From Nitrospirota bacterium (GTDB taxonomy: Bacteria > Nitrospirota > Nitrospiria > Nitrospirales > Nitrospiraceae), in NCBI GenBank assembly GCA_030645475.1, contig JAUSMA010000069.1:62001-126000 (forward strand): 64,000 bases of DNA, written 5' to 3'. The notes beneath the pieces were generated by a model. It had not been told where the DNA came from, did not search any database, and saw nothing but the letters and a program-made list of their open reading frames with translations. Shown here in pieces: positions 1-8,711 of the stretch. How positions within the stretch are numbered: the first letter of the stretch is position 1; every line of letters starts with the position of its first letter. Position numbers and translations under genes: made by a program.

Positions 1-211
1 CGAGGTCCCCAAGAGTCAAGCCGACCGTCTCGAATCGGGAGTGCTCGGCGAATATGCTCTCGGATTCGGGAAGGGCTATTTTATCCACGGTACGCTCTAT
101 ACCCGCCTCCTTGGTAAAAATGTGACGCATGGCTGTATCCGACTCAACGACGAGGATCTAAAAAGTGTGTATCGGCTTGCCAAGGTCGGCACACCGATCT
201 TGATTTTCTAA
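1..211 (+). CDS. L,D-transpeptidase (YkuD domain), C-terminal part
   Basis: The window opens inside this gene, and frame 2 reads 69 codons to TAA at 209-211. The fragment carries the YkuD catalytic signature: an HGT block (FIHGTLYT) followed by THGCIRLNDED, which supplies the active-site His and Cys and the conserved Arg. Family knowledge: such enzymes make 3-3 or lipoprotein cross-links in the periplasmic peptidoglycan using the Cys as nucleophile. The protein ends soon after the motif with GTPILIF, as is usual for the family. The next gene follows after 27 bp on the same strand. The N-terminus and any peptidoglycan-binding domain lie outside the window. Confidence 0.85.
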   Translation, partial: EVPKSQADRLESGVLGEYALGFGKGYFIHGTLYTRLLGKNVTHGCIRLNDEDLKSVYRLAKVGTPILIF

Positions 212-238
212 CCGGCCTCGCACTGGCGCAGTCCCCCT

Positions 239-880
239 ATGATTTTTCTCTGCGCAGTACTCTCCATTTTCCTCTCCCTTACGTCGGTAAGCTGGGCTGC
301 TGAACCAGACGTAATCCCTACAGTAGACATAACCGATCCCGTCGCGCTCCAAGAAGCCACCCGCGTGTTAGAAGAAGAGATCAAGCTTGCGGCCCGGCCA
401 CAGACCTATGTGTTCATTGACCTCGCGTCCAACGTTATCCTGATCAAGGGCCGGGGCGTCGAACTCCACCGCATTCCAATCGAAAGTTGGTCGGCCTCAC
501 ACCTCGATCAATTTATGACCGCATACCGACTACGCGAACGTCCTCCGGTGAATCGTCGAAAAATTGATCCCGCGGCCGGAGCGGAACAGGAGCCCATCTC
601 ACTTGGGGATATACCGACAACGTTTACACTGCTGTTCTCACCCCCGCTGAGGATCCTCGTGTTCTCGAATACCGATGGCGATCCCTGGCAATGGACCATG
701 CAACGAGGGCGCGCATGGTGGCGGAGGCTCACAGTATGGGGAAACATGCTGAGGACGGGAGACCCAACTCTGTCTCCCCCGTCCCTTGACCTCACGGTGT
801 CTCACGAGCATGCACAATCTCTCGCCTGGACGGTCGTAGAAGGCATGCCCTTTCTTATCCGTCGATCCACGACGCCATAG
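239..880 (+). CDS. secreted hypothetical protein downstream of L,D-transpeptidase
   Basis: I do not recognise this 213-residue protein. Residues 1-20 are a hydrophobic signal peptide (FLCAVLSIFLSLTSVSWA) with a likely cleavage before AEPDV, so it should be exported. The mature part has no Cys cluster, repeat or membrane segment. It contains the phrase TYVFIDLASNVILIKGRGVEL, which resembles the opening strand of many L,D-transpeptidase-associated proteins. It lies 27 bp after the L,D-transpeptidase and is probably co-transcribed, so a cell-envelope role is inferred from context only. No clear ribosome binding site precedes the ATG. Confidence 0.6.
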   Translation: MIFLCAVLSIFLSLTSVSWAAEPDVIPTVDITDPVALQEATRVLEEEIKLAARPQTYVFIDLASNVILIKGRGVELHRIPIESWSASHLDQFMTAYRLRERPPVNRRKIDPAAGAEQEPISLGDIPTTFTLLFSPPLRILVFSNTDGDPWQWTMQRGRAWWRRLTVWGNMLRTGDPTLSPPSLDLTVSHEHAQSLAWTVVEGMPFLIRRSTTP

Positions 881-939
881 GTGAGGTCTTATGTTTGTGT
901 TTCACTCATCCGATATCTAAGATGTACGGAAGGGTTATC

Positions 940-2640
940 ATGAAGGTTAAGACTGATCGATCGTTTTCCTTGGAGCTGCTATCCCTGGTTGCCGCGGCAC
1001 AGGTACGGCTCACTGCCGGCCATGCGGTCGAGCGGCTATGGGCGCGAGACCATCGACTATGGAAACAAGACCCTACCGACATCACCAATCGTCTCGGCTG
1101 GCTGACCGTCATCGACGATATGAAAGATCGAACCGAGGAATTGCGGGCCTTCGCAACCTCGGTGAAGAATCGCGGCATCCGCGATGTCGTCCTGCTGGGA
1201 ATGGGCGGCAGCAGTTTGGGACCGGAAGTGCTGCGGGCTTCGTTTGGATCAGGCCGTGGCTTCCCGCGCCTGTGGGTCCTCGACTCCACGGTCCCGGGAT
1301 GGGTTGGACAGGTCACGAAGGCGATCGACCCTGCTCGAAGTCTGTTCATCCTCGCGAGCAAGTCCGGCGGAACCATCGAGGTCATGTCCCTCTTCGCCCA
1401 CTTTTGGGATCTTGTGCAGAACACCACAGGCCATCAAGGCGGGAAACAATTTATCGCCATTACCGATCCGGGCACGGGGTTAGAAACACTCGCAACGGAG
1501 CATCAGTTCTTGCGCATCTTTACCAGCCCTCCGGACATCGGTGGGAGGTACTCGGTTCTGTCCTATTTCGGATTAGTCCCGGCGGCGTTGATGGGTATCG
1601 ATGTGGCAGAGTTGCTGGCACGCGCTGCAATGATGGCTCGAGTCTGCCATGTTCAGTCTCCGCTCGAACACAACCCCGGCGCCGACCTTGGCGCGACGAT
1701 GGCCGCACTCGCCCAAGCGGGACGAAACAAAATCACACTCATTACCTCACCTCAGATCTCGGCATTTGGTTTGTGGGCGGAGCAGCTTCTCGCAGAAAGC
1801 ACAGGCAAGGAAGGAACCGGCCTGATCCCCGTCGCACATGAACCAATCGTCTCGCCGACCGCCTATGGCACCGACCGGCTCTTTGTGTATCTCCGGCTCA
1901 AAAACGATCTCAATCGGCCGCTCGACCACCAGGTCGCCAAACTCGCGCGACAGGGACATCCGGTCCTGACCTTCACGCTCAAAGACCGCTACGATCTCGC
2001 GACAGAATTTTTCCGGTGGGAAGTTGCTACAGCCGTCGCAGGCCATCTGTTGGGAATTCACCCGTTCGATCAACCGAACGTCCAGGAAAGCAAAGACAAC
2101 ACCGCCCGCGTGCTGAAAACAATTGAGTCTACCGGCACGTTACCAAAACAGGTCACCGTCACTCCGGCGAAAGCTGCGGTACAGCTGCAGCGACAATGCC
2201 GTCCCGGTGTCTATGTCGCGATCTTGGCCTATACGACGCCTTCCCTCAAGATGGAGCAGGCCATTCGTTCGCTGCGGAGAATGCTTGTCTCCCGTCACCA
2301 TGTGACCACGACGGCCGGTTATGGACCGCGCTATCTCCATTCGACAGGCCAGCTCCATAAAGGAGGCCCGAGTAGCGGAGTATTTCTGCAGCTCCTGGAC
2401 CAGATGAGTCCCGATATGGCTATCCCGGGAGCAGCCGTGACCTTTGGCACCCTCGCTCGCGCGCAAGCAGCCGGCGACATACAGGCTCTACATGCGCACG
2501 ATCGACAAGCCATCGTCCTGCCCCTGGGCAAGAACCCGATTGCCACGATACAGGCGCTTACGAAATCCCTTGCGCCTCATGCTCCAACAGGTCGTTCCGC
2601 CACGACCCGTACCGGAACCGGCCGCGCCCGTCAGAACTAG
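940..2640 (+). CDS. pgi: glucose-6-phosphate isomerase
   Basis: This 566-residue protein interconverts glucose 6-phosphate and fructose 6-phosphate in the cytoplasm. Visible sugar-isomerase (SIS) landmarks are GMGGSSLGPEV (about residue 87), SKSGGTIE, DIGGRYSVLSYFG, AESTGKEGTG and FDQPNVQESK near the C-terminal catalytic region. The sequence type (ESTGKEGTGLIPV, then SGVFLQLL) resembles the isomerase half of bifunctional transaldolase/isomerase proteins, but no transaldolase domain precedes it. TTG 895 and ATG 922 are possible upstream starts. ATG 940 was chosen because GGAAGGG lies 6 bases before it. The gene is followed immediately by pgl. Confidence 0.87.
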   Translation: MKVKTDRSFSLELLSLVAAAQVRLTAGHAVERLWARDHRLWKQDPTDITNRLGWLTVIDDMKDRTEELRAFATSVKNRGIRDVVLLGMGGSSLGPEVLRASFGSGRGFPRLWVLDSTVPGWVGQVTKAIDPARSLFILASKSGGTIEVMSLFAHFWDLVQNTTGHQGGKQFIAITDPGTGLETLATEHQFLRIFTSPPDIGGRYSVLSYFGLVPAALMGIDVAELLARAAMMARVCHVQSPLEHNPGADLGATMAALAQAGRNKITLITSPQISAFGLWAEQLLAESTGKEGTGLIPVAHEPIVSPTAYGTDRLFVYLRLKNDLNRPLDHQVAKLARQGHPVLTFTLKDRYDLATEFFRWEVATAVAGHLLGIHPFDQPNVQESKDNTARVLKTIESTGTLPKQVTVTPAKAAVQLQRQCRPGVYVAILAYTTPSLKMEQAIRSLRRMLVSRHHVTTTAGYGPRYLHSTGQLHKGGPSSGVFLQLLDQMSPDMAIPGAAVTFGTLARAQAAGDIQALHAHDRQAIVLPLGKNPIATIQALTKSLAPHAPTGRSATTRTGTGRARQN

Positions 2641-2641
2641 G

Positions 2642-3400
2642 ATGCATGCCGTCCCCGACATCCGCATCTCACAGAACAACCACACCTGGGCTGTCGCAGC
2701 AGCAGAGTTTGTGCAGGCGGTGGGTCACGAGGCTATTCGCGCGAAGGGACAATTCCTCATCGCGCTCTCCGGCGGCAAGACGCCGGAAATTCTGTACCGG
2801 GCGCTTACCTCCCCTTCTTACGCCGGGCGATTCGATTGGTCCAGAACCGTATTTTTCTTTAGCGACGAACGGTGCGTCCTTCCAGATGACCCTCGGAGTA
2901 ACTACGCGCTTGCGTACAACACGCTGTTCACTCCTCTGCACATTGCGCCCTCACAGGTCTATCGTATGGCAGGGGAATCACCTGACCCGCGGGCGGCGGC
3001 CTTTGAATATGAACAGCAGTTGAGGCGCGCTACCAAGACGACAGCCCTGACTCAGCCACGTCTGGATCTTATCCTCTTAGGGTTGGGAGAGGATGGCCAT
3101 ACGGCTTCCCTCTTTCCCGGAACACCACCTCTGCAGGACCGTCAATGTGCAATTGCAGTCACCCAATCTCCGAAAGATCCACCGACCAGATTAACCATGA
3201 CCCTAGGTGTGATCAACCGGGCGAGTGTGATACTGTTTCTCGTCGCGGGAGTCGGCAAAGCCGGAGCCGTGAGAGCCATACTCGATCCGAAGACCGAGGC
3301 TGAACGACAGCTCCCGGCTGCGTTGGTCAGACCAGAGGACGGGCGCCTTGTCTGGCTTCTCGATCAAGCGGCTGCCGCGGAGCTTCCGATGGATCGATAG
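2642..3400 (+). CDS. pgl: 6-phosphogluconolactonase
   Basis: This 252-residue enzyme hydrolyses 6-phosphogluconolactone in the oxidative pentose phosphate pathway. The DevB/SOL family signatures are visible: ALSGGKTPEILYRAL, FFSDERCVLPDDPRSN and LGLGEDGHTASLFPGT. The same frame is open further upstream into pgi, but ATG 2642 lies one base after the pgi stop and gives the normal family length. The tight spacing implies translational coupling with pgi. Glucose-6-phosphate dehydrogenase and 6-phosphogluconate dehydrogenase are not in the window. Confidence 0.9.
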   Translation: MHAVPDIRISQNNHTWAVAAAEFVQAVGHEAIRAKGQFLIALSGGKTPEILYRALTSPSYAGRFDWSRTVFFFSDERCVLPDDPRSNYALAYNTLFTPLHIAPSQVYRMAGESPDPRAAAFEYEQQLRRATKTTALTQPRLDLILLGLGEDGHTASLFPGTPPLQDRQCAIAVTQSPKDPPTRLTMTLGVINRASVILFLVAGVGKAGAVRAILDPKTEAERQLPAALVRPEDGRLVWLLDQAAAAELPMDR

Positions 3401-3424
3401 TGGACGATTCCACATGAGGACTCG

Positions 3425-4495
3425 ATGATTGTTGCCGGTGATATTGGGGGCACGAAAACTCACTTAGCGCTGTACGACTGGAAGAAGGACCGCGTCGACC
3501 CTGTCCGACTAGAGTCGTTTCACAGTGCCGACTACACCTCCCTTGAGGACATGCTCACGGAATTTCTTGTCCCGCCGAAACCTCCGACACCGATCGACGA
3601 ATACGAAGCCGGGAAGGACGGCGCTGCCGAACCAGAAGAAGAGCGTCCAGCGGAGGTCCCGCTGAAGATCGAGGCGGCCTGTTTCGGTATTGCCGGCCCC
3701 GTCATTCAGAACCATTGCCAAACGACCAACCTCCCTTGGGTAGTCGATGGCGCAGTGCTGGCGAAACGTTTCGAGATCCCGAACGTGCGGCTCCTCAACG
3801 ATCTCGAAGCTATGGCCCACGGCATCTTGCTACTCCGAGCGGACGAAGTCGAAGTGCTGAATGCCGGAACTCCTCCGCCGCACAATCAGGCGCTTGCCCT
3901 GATTGCAGCGGGAACCGGATTGGGTGAAGCTATCCTCTTCTGGAACGGCTCCCGCTATCAACCGATGCCGTCGGAAGGCGGGCATGCGGACTTTGCGCCG
4001 AACAACGATAACGAGATCGGACTCTTGCATCATTTGCGTGGCCATTATATGCACGTCAGTTACGAGCGGGTGCTGTCAGGTCCAGGCCTGCATGCCATCT
4101 ATGACTATGTTCGTGACAGCAGGAAGAATGAGCCCACCTGGCTTTCAGAGCAAATCAAAGCCGGTGACCCGGCGGCGGTGATTGCAGAAGCCGGGCTCAA
4201 AGGCCAGGCGGAGATCGCTAAGCAGGCACTCGATCTGTTTGCCTCTATCTACGGCGCCGAAGCCGGCAATCTTGCGTTGAAAGCGATGTCACTCAACGGC
4301 GTCTATCTGGGCGGCGGCATCGCACCGAAGCTGCTCGCGAAACTCAAGGACGGTACGTTTATGAAGTCGTTTACCAATAAGGGCCGCTACAAGCGTTTGA
4401 TGAGTTCAATCCCGGTCAAGGTCGTGATGAACCAACATACTGCCTTGCTCGGCGCCGCCGCATTTGCAGCCCACCTTGCACGGCAGACCTCATAA
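3425..4495 (+). CDS. glk: glucokinase
   Basis: The 356-residue protein is an ATP-dependent glucokinase of the Glk family. The phosphate-binding motif DIGGTKTHLALYDW is at residues 6-19, with ACFGIAGPV, LLNDLEAMAHG (catalytic Asp), AAGTGLGEA and the C-terminal GVYLGGGIAPK. It is about 35 residues longer than the E. coli enzyme because of an acidic, proline-rich insert near residues 56-82 (PPKPPTPIDEYEAG followed by EPEEERPAEVP). It starts 24 bp after pgl, and its TAA overlaps the ATG of rpiA. With its neighbours it feeds glucose into the pentose phosphate pathway. Confidence 0.9.
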   Translation: MIVAGDIGGTKTHLALYDWKKDRVDPVRLESFHSADYTSLEDMLTEFLVPPKPPTPIDEYEAGKDGAAEPEEERPAEVPLKIEAACFGIAGPVIQNHCQTTNLPWVVDGAVLAKRFEIPNVRLLNDLEAMAHGILLLRADEVEVLNAGTPPPHNQALALIAAGTGLGEAILFWNGSRYQPMPSEGGHADFAPNNDNEIGLLHHLRGHYMHVSYERVLSGPGLHAIYDYVRDSRKNEPTWLSEQIKAGDPAAVIAEAGLKGQAEIAKQALDLFASIYGAEAGNLALKAMSLNGVYLGGGIAPKLLAKLKDGTFMKSFTNKGRYKRLMSSIPVKVVMNQHTALLGAAAFAAHLARQTS

Positions 4496-5190
4496 TGGCC
4501 ACAGATCTCGATTCGCTGAAACGGGCGGCGGCGTTAGCTGCCGTTGAATATGTTCGTGATGGGATGGTCGTGGGACTCGGGACCGGTTCAACGGCAAAAC
4601 ATATGATCGTCGCGCTGGGGGCCAAGGTTCGTTCTGGCATGAGACTCCGCGGAGTGCCCACGTCCAAGGAAACGGCTACGCTCGCCAAGCAACAGGGGAT
4701 TACGCTCATCGATGCCGATAATGCCTGGGTGATCGATGTGGCGATCGACGGGGCGGACCAGGTCGACCCCGGCTTCAATCTCATCAAGGGCGGCGGCGGC
4801 GCGCTCCTGAAAGAAAAGATCGTGGCGGCTTCGGCTAAACAGTTCATCGTTCTGGTCGATCAGACCAAACGAGTGCCGGTACTGGGGGGATCATTTCCTC
4901 TTCCGGTCGAGGTGATCCCCTTCGGCTGGGGCAGTACGGCCAGAGAAATCGAAGCCCTGACGAAGAGTCCGGTGGTACTCCGTGAACGGGACGGATCGCC
5001 CTTCAACACGGAAGCAGGCCACGTGATTCTGGATGTCCATCTCCCACGGATCGACAATCCGCGAGAACTGGAGATCGCCTTGAACCTCATTCCAGGCGTC
5101 GTTGAGACCGGTCTCTTTGTCGGACGAACAGACCTGCTCATCGTGGGCACCGCCAACGGAGTTGAAACATATCCTGCAACGAGGACATGA
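4495..5190 (+). CDS. rpiA: ribose-5-phosphate isomerase A
   Basis: This 231-residue enzyme interconverts ribose 5-phosphate and ribulose 5-phosphate. RpiA landmarks are GLGTGSTAKHM, DGADQVD (catalytic Asp region) and KGGGGALLKEKI. The start codon shares its A with the stop codon of glk (TAATG), so it is the last gene of the pgi-pgl-glk-rpiA operon. The length is normal for the family. A 145-bp gap with no recognisable feature follows. Confidence 0.93.
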   Translation: MATDLDSLKRAAALAAVEYVRDGMVVGLGTGSTAKHMIVALGAKVRSGMRLRGVPTSKETATLAKQQGITLIDADNAWVIDVAIDGADQVDPGFNLIKGGGGALLKEKIVAASAKQFIVLVDQTKRVPVLGGSFPLPVEVIPFGWGSTAREIEALTKSPVVLRERDGSPFNTEAGHVILDVHLPRIDNPRELEIALNLIPGVVETGLFVGRTDLLIVGTANGVETYPATRT

Positions 5191-5335
5191 CCGAGCCGCT
5201 CAGCAGACGGCAACCGTACAGCGCCTCACCGCACATGTCAGATTCATTCTGGCCCTTCCACTCGCACCATTCTTCAGCTCGTGCTTCTAGAGTCCCTTTG
5301 CGAATACGATGACCGAACGACCGAAAGGTGAAACG

Positions 5336-7933
5336 ATGAACCAGGCCTCTTCTCCAGGCGTGCTTGATCCATACCGGCTTCCCAGGCATGTGGTCCCGAC
5401 TCGATACGATTTGAGATTGGAGCCAGACCTGGCGACCGCGAGATTTGCTGGTCAAGAAACCATTACCGTCACGGTCCATCGGCCGACCTCTGACATCGTC
5501 CTCAATGCCATAGACCTGGACATCGCTTCGGCGAAGATTGAAGGAGAATCAGGTCCAGCGAGAGGGGCGACGATTGCCTTGGATGCAACGCTCCAACGCT
5601 GCCATCTCACGTTCGCCGAGCCACTCTCGCCAGGTAGATGGAGACTGACAATTAGTTTCTCAGGCACCCTCAACGACAAACTCCGAGGTTTCTATCGCAG
5701 CACCTACAAAGATGAGAATGGGGTGACACGCAATATGGCGGCGACACAGTTCGAGGCCACTGATGCCCGCCGAGCCTTTCCCTGTTGGGATGAACCGGAC
5801 TTTAAAGCCGTCTTTGCGACCACGTTGGTTATCGACCCAACCTTGACCGCTGTTTCCAACAGCACGATCGCATCTGAAACGCGTGAGGGTGGGAAGAAGA
5901 CGGTGCGGTTTGCGGACACCATGAAAATGTCGACGTACCTGGTTGCCTTCATCGTGGGGAAGATCGAGCCGACTGAACCGACTATGGTAGGCCAGACTCC
6001 GCTTCGCCTCTGGGCCGTTCCCGGCAAGGGGCATCTTGCGCGATTTGGGCAAGACATTGCGGCAGCGTCGCTCTCATTTTTTGAGCAATATTATGGAATC
6101 CCTTATCCAGGGGACAAGTTGGATCTGCTCGCCATTCCTGACTTTGCCTCCGGTGCCATGGAAAACCTTGGGGCTATCACCTATCGTGAAACGGCTTTAC
6201 TGGTCGATCGACAGAGCGCCACGCATAGCGAACTGGAACGTGTGGCCGATGTGGTGGCCCATGAAAACGCGCATATGTGGTTCGGAGACTTGGTTACCAT
6301 GTCCTGGTGGAACGGTCTGTGGCTGAACGAAGCCTTTGCCACATTTATGGAAATGCTGGCCGTGGATGCCTGGAAGCCGGAATGGAAACGATGGGACAGC
6401 TTTGGCGTCTCGCGCGCCGCGGCGTTTTCTGTCGACGGATTGCATAGCACCAGACCGATCGAATATCCGGTGCAAGCGCCCAAGGACGCCGACGCCATGT
6501 TCGACGTGTTGACCTATGAAAAGGGCGCGTCGGTACTGCGCATGTTGGAGCAACATATCGGTCCAACGGTCTTCCGCGACGGGGTCCGGGATTACTTGCA
6601 CGCACATGCCTACGGGAATGCGGACACGAACGATCTCTGGGTTTCGCTGGGCAAGATCGCCAAACAGCCGGTGCCGGAACTCATGAACGGATGGATTTTC
6701 CAGCCAGGGTTTCCGCTCGTGACCGCCCACGTGAGTCCGTCGTCCAAATTGACCATCACCCAACAACGGTTCAGCTATCTGGGCGATGAGCCATCCAGTC
6801 CATCATCGGGCCAGCGGTGGCAGATTCCCCTCCAGCTGCGCATTACAATCGGCGGTAAGAGCCGTACCACCCGCATGCTTCTGACGGAGAAAGACATGAC
6901 CATTCCCCTCCCGAAAGACTGGGAATCTGTGCTGCTGAATGAGGGGGGCCATGGGTTCTATCGAGTGTGCTATGCGCCGGATCTGCTCAGTCGTCTTCTG
7001 AACGGTGGCATGGATCAGCTTGCCGCTACCGAGCGGTTCAATCTGATCAACGACGCCTGGGCCACGACCGTCGCAGGTCTCATGCCCCTCACGGAATATC
7101 TGGATCTGACCGCCCGTTTCACTGCGGAGCGGGACAAGAATGTCTGGGCTGTCTTGTTAGACTCCTTTTCATCTCTCAACAAGGTCATTGCAGGGGAGGA
7201 TCGACCAGCCCTGGAAGCGTTTGTTCGTGCGCGCCTCGGTCCCGCCGTGGCAGAGTTGGGGTGGGTCCCTCGGAGCGGCGAGAGCGAAGGGACGAAGCAA
7301 TTACGGGGTGAGTTGATCGGGGCGCTAGGAAAACTTGGCAACGATGCCGCGATTCAAGCTCGCGCAGCAGAGCTGTATGTGACTTACAGGCAGGATGCGG
7401 CAGCAGTCGATCCCAATGTCGTGCCCGCGCTTGTTGCGATCCTCGCGCATAGAGGCGATGCAACCAGGTACGAGGAATTTAACGCATGCTTTCTTAGCGC
7501 CTCTACACCTCAGGAAGAACGGCGCTATCTCTTCTCGCTCGCGGCATTCCAGTCTCCGGCATTGCTTGAACGCACACTCGCCCGCACCATTAGCGGAGAA
7601 ATCCGCACACAAGATGCGCCGTTCCTCGTCAGCGCCATCCTAGGCAACGTGTATGGCAGAGAATTGGCCTGGGACTTTGTGAAAATGAACTGGGAGAAGA
7701 TGGACCAGTTATTCCCCAAGCAAGGTTTGCGTCGCATGTGTGGGGGGATTGTCAACCTGGCAACCCTAACACTCGAACGAGATGTGCGAGAGTTCTTTGC
7801 CTCACGGAAGATCGATCTCGGTGGGAAAACCTTGGAACAGTACCTGGAGCAGCTACGGGTTACGGTAAACGTGCGGGAACGGGATGGGGTCGTGCTACGT
7901 CAGTATCTCAAGGCCGTTGATGAACGATCGTAA
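5336..7933 (+). CDS. pepN: M1 family zinc aminopeptidase (PepN/ERAP-like)
   Basis: This 865-residue metallopeptidase removes N-terminal residues from peptides. The GAMEN substrate-anchoring motif is near residue 273. The zinc site HENAH begins near residue 309, with the third ligand Glu in WLNEAFATF 18 residues on. An N-terminal beta domain and a C-terminal alpha-helical ERAP1-like domain complete the family architecture. No signal peptide is seen. ATG 5309 is an alternative start nine codons upstream; 5336 was preferred because AAAGGTG precedes it. The closest relatives by layout are the tricorn-interacting-factor/ERAP type rather than E. coli PepN. It appears to be monocistronic. Confidence 0.88.
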   Translation: MNQASSPGVLDPYRLPRHVVPTRYDLRLEPDLATARFAGQETITVTVHRPTSDIVLNAIDLDIASAKIEGESGPARGATIALDATLQRCHLTFAEPLSPGRWRLTISFSGTLNDKLRGFYRSTYKDENGVTRNMAATQFEATDARRAFPCWDEPDFKAVFATTLVIDPTLTAVSNSTIASETREGGKKTVRFADTMKMSTYLVAFIVGKIEPTEPTMVGQTPLRLWAVPGKGHLARFGQDIAAASLSFFEQYYGIPYPGDKLDLLAIPDFASGAMENLGAITYRETALLVDRQSATHSELERVADVVAHENAHMWFGDLVTMSWWNGLWLNEAFATFMEMLAVDAWKPEWKRWDSFGVSRAAAFSVDGLHSTRPIEYPVQAPKDADAMFDVLTYEKGASVLRMLEQHIGPTVFRDGVRDYLHAHAYGNADTNDLWVSLGKIAKQPVPELMNGWIFQPGFPLVTAHVSPSSKLTITQQRFSYLGDEPSSPSSGQRWQIPLQLRITIGGKSRTTRMLLTEKDMTIPLPKDWESVLLNEGGHGFYRVCYAPDLLSRLLNGGMDQLAATERFNLINDAWATTVAGLMPLTEYLDLTARFTAERDKNVWAVLLDSFSSLNKVIAGEDRPALEAFVRARLGPAVAELGWVPRSGESEGTKQLRGELIGALGKLGNDAAIQARAAELYVTYRQDAAAVDPNVVPALVAILAHRGDATRYEEFNACFLSASTPQEERRYLFSLAAFQSPALLERTLARTISGEIRTQDAPFLVSAILGNVYGRELAWDFVKMNWEKMDQLFPKQGLRRMCGGIVNLATLTLERDVREFFASRKIDLGGKTLEQYLEQLRVTVNVRERDGVVLRQYLKAVDERS

Positions 7934-8126
7934 AAGGCGAGGGGGCAGGGGCAGCTGTGACCCATTCACAATAGGGCTGACAGGACGTAGGCTGATGTCC
8001 ACCTTCGCCTCACGCCCCCCCTGAATGAGGGCTTGTTGTGTGGCAGAAGGTGTCGGTACACTATCTCCTCTGTTGAATGGACTGACATCGTCTCTCAACG
8101 GCGAATCACGGGAGTGTTGACCGACC

Positions 8127-8621
8127 ATGCGCACTGCGAACTGTCCGAAGTGCGGGACCGCGAAAACAAAATTGGCCCCTCGATCAGGAGTCACAGAGCG
8201 ACTCCTTAGCACCTTGACCATCTACCCCTTTCGCTGTCAGCTCTGTGCCCATCGGTTTACCACCTTCCTCGGCAAGCTCACAACGAACCCTCGTCGAAAC
8301 TATGAGCGTGTGCCTGTTCAGTATCCAGCACAGGTTCGGCCCGTTCACGATCCGACCCAACGGGTCGTGGTTGAAGGGACCATGGTGAATTTGTCGCTGC
8401 GAGGATGCCGTATCAGAACGAATCAACGACTCCCGATGGGATGCCACGTGATGCTGGAGCTTCAGTCTGGTGAGTATGATCTCCCCATCATGATCGATGA
8501 GGCGATCGTGCGGGCCCGCTTTACCGACGGTGTTGGTCTCAGGTTTTCAGGATTTCTCCATTCAGAGGAACGCCGTATTCGCCGTATTCTCGACCTGCGC
8601 TTGCCAGATTACGCAGTCTGA
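8127..8621 (+). CDS. zinc-ribbon plus PilZ domain protein
   Basis: This 164-residue protein has an N-terminal zinc ribbon (CPKC at residues 6-9 and CQLC near 37-40) and a C-terminal PilZ domain. The cyclic-di-GMP binding signature is recognisable as RRNYERVPV (RxxxR) and NLSLRGCRI (N/DxSxxG). Family knowledge: PilZ domains bind c-di-GMP and alter motility, polysaccharide or transcriptional outputs. The target is unknown here. It stands alone, convergent with the ABC permease gene. A weak 6-bp hairpin (8645-8666) lies between the two gene ends. Confidence 0.8.
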   Translation: MRTANCPKCGTAKTKLAPRSGVTERLLSTLTIYPFRCQLCAHRFTTFLGKLTTNPRRNYERVPVQYPAQVRPVHDPTQRVVVEGTMVNLSLRGCRIRTNQRLPMGCHVMLELQSGEYDLPIMIDEAIVRARFTDGVGLRFSGFLHSEERRIRRILDLRLPDYAV

Positions 8622-8711
8622 TTGCCTGCCCGTTTTCTTCACACGAGCCAATCGGTCCGCTGGCTCGCCCTACGCATGCACGAACAACAGGGACATGCCC
8701 TTGGGTGCACC

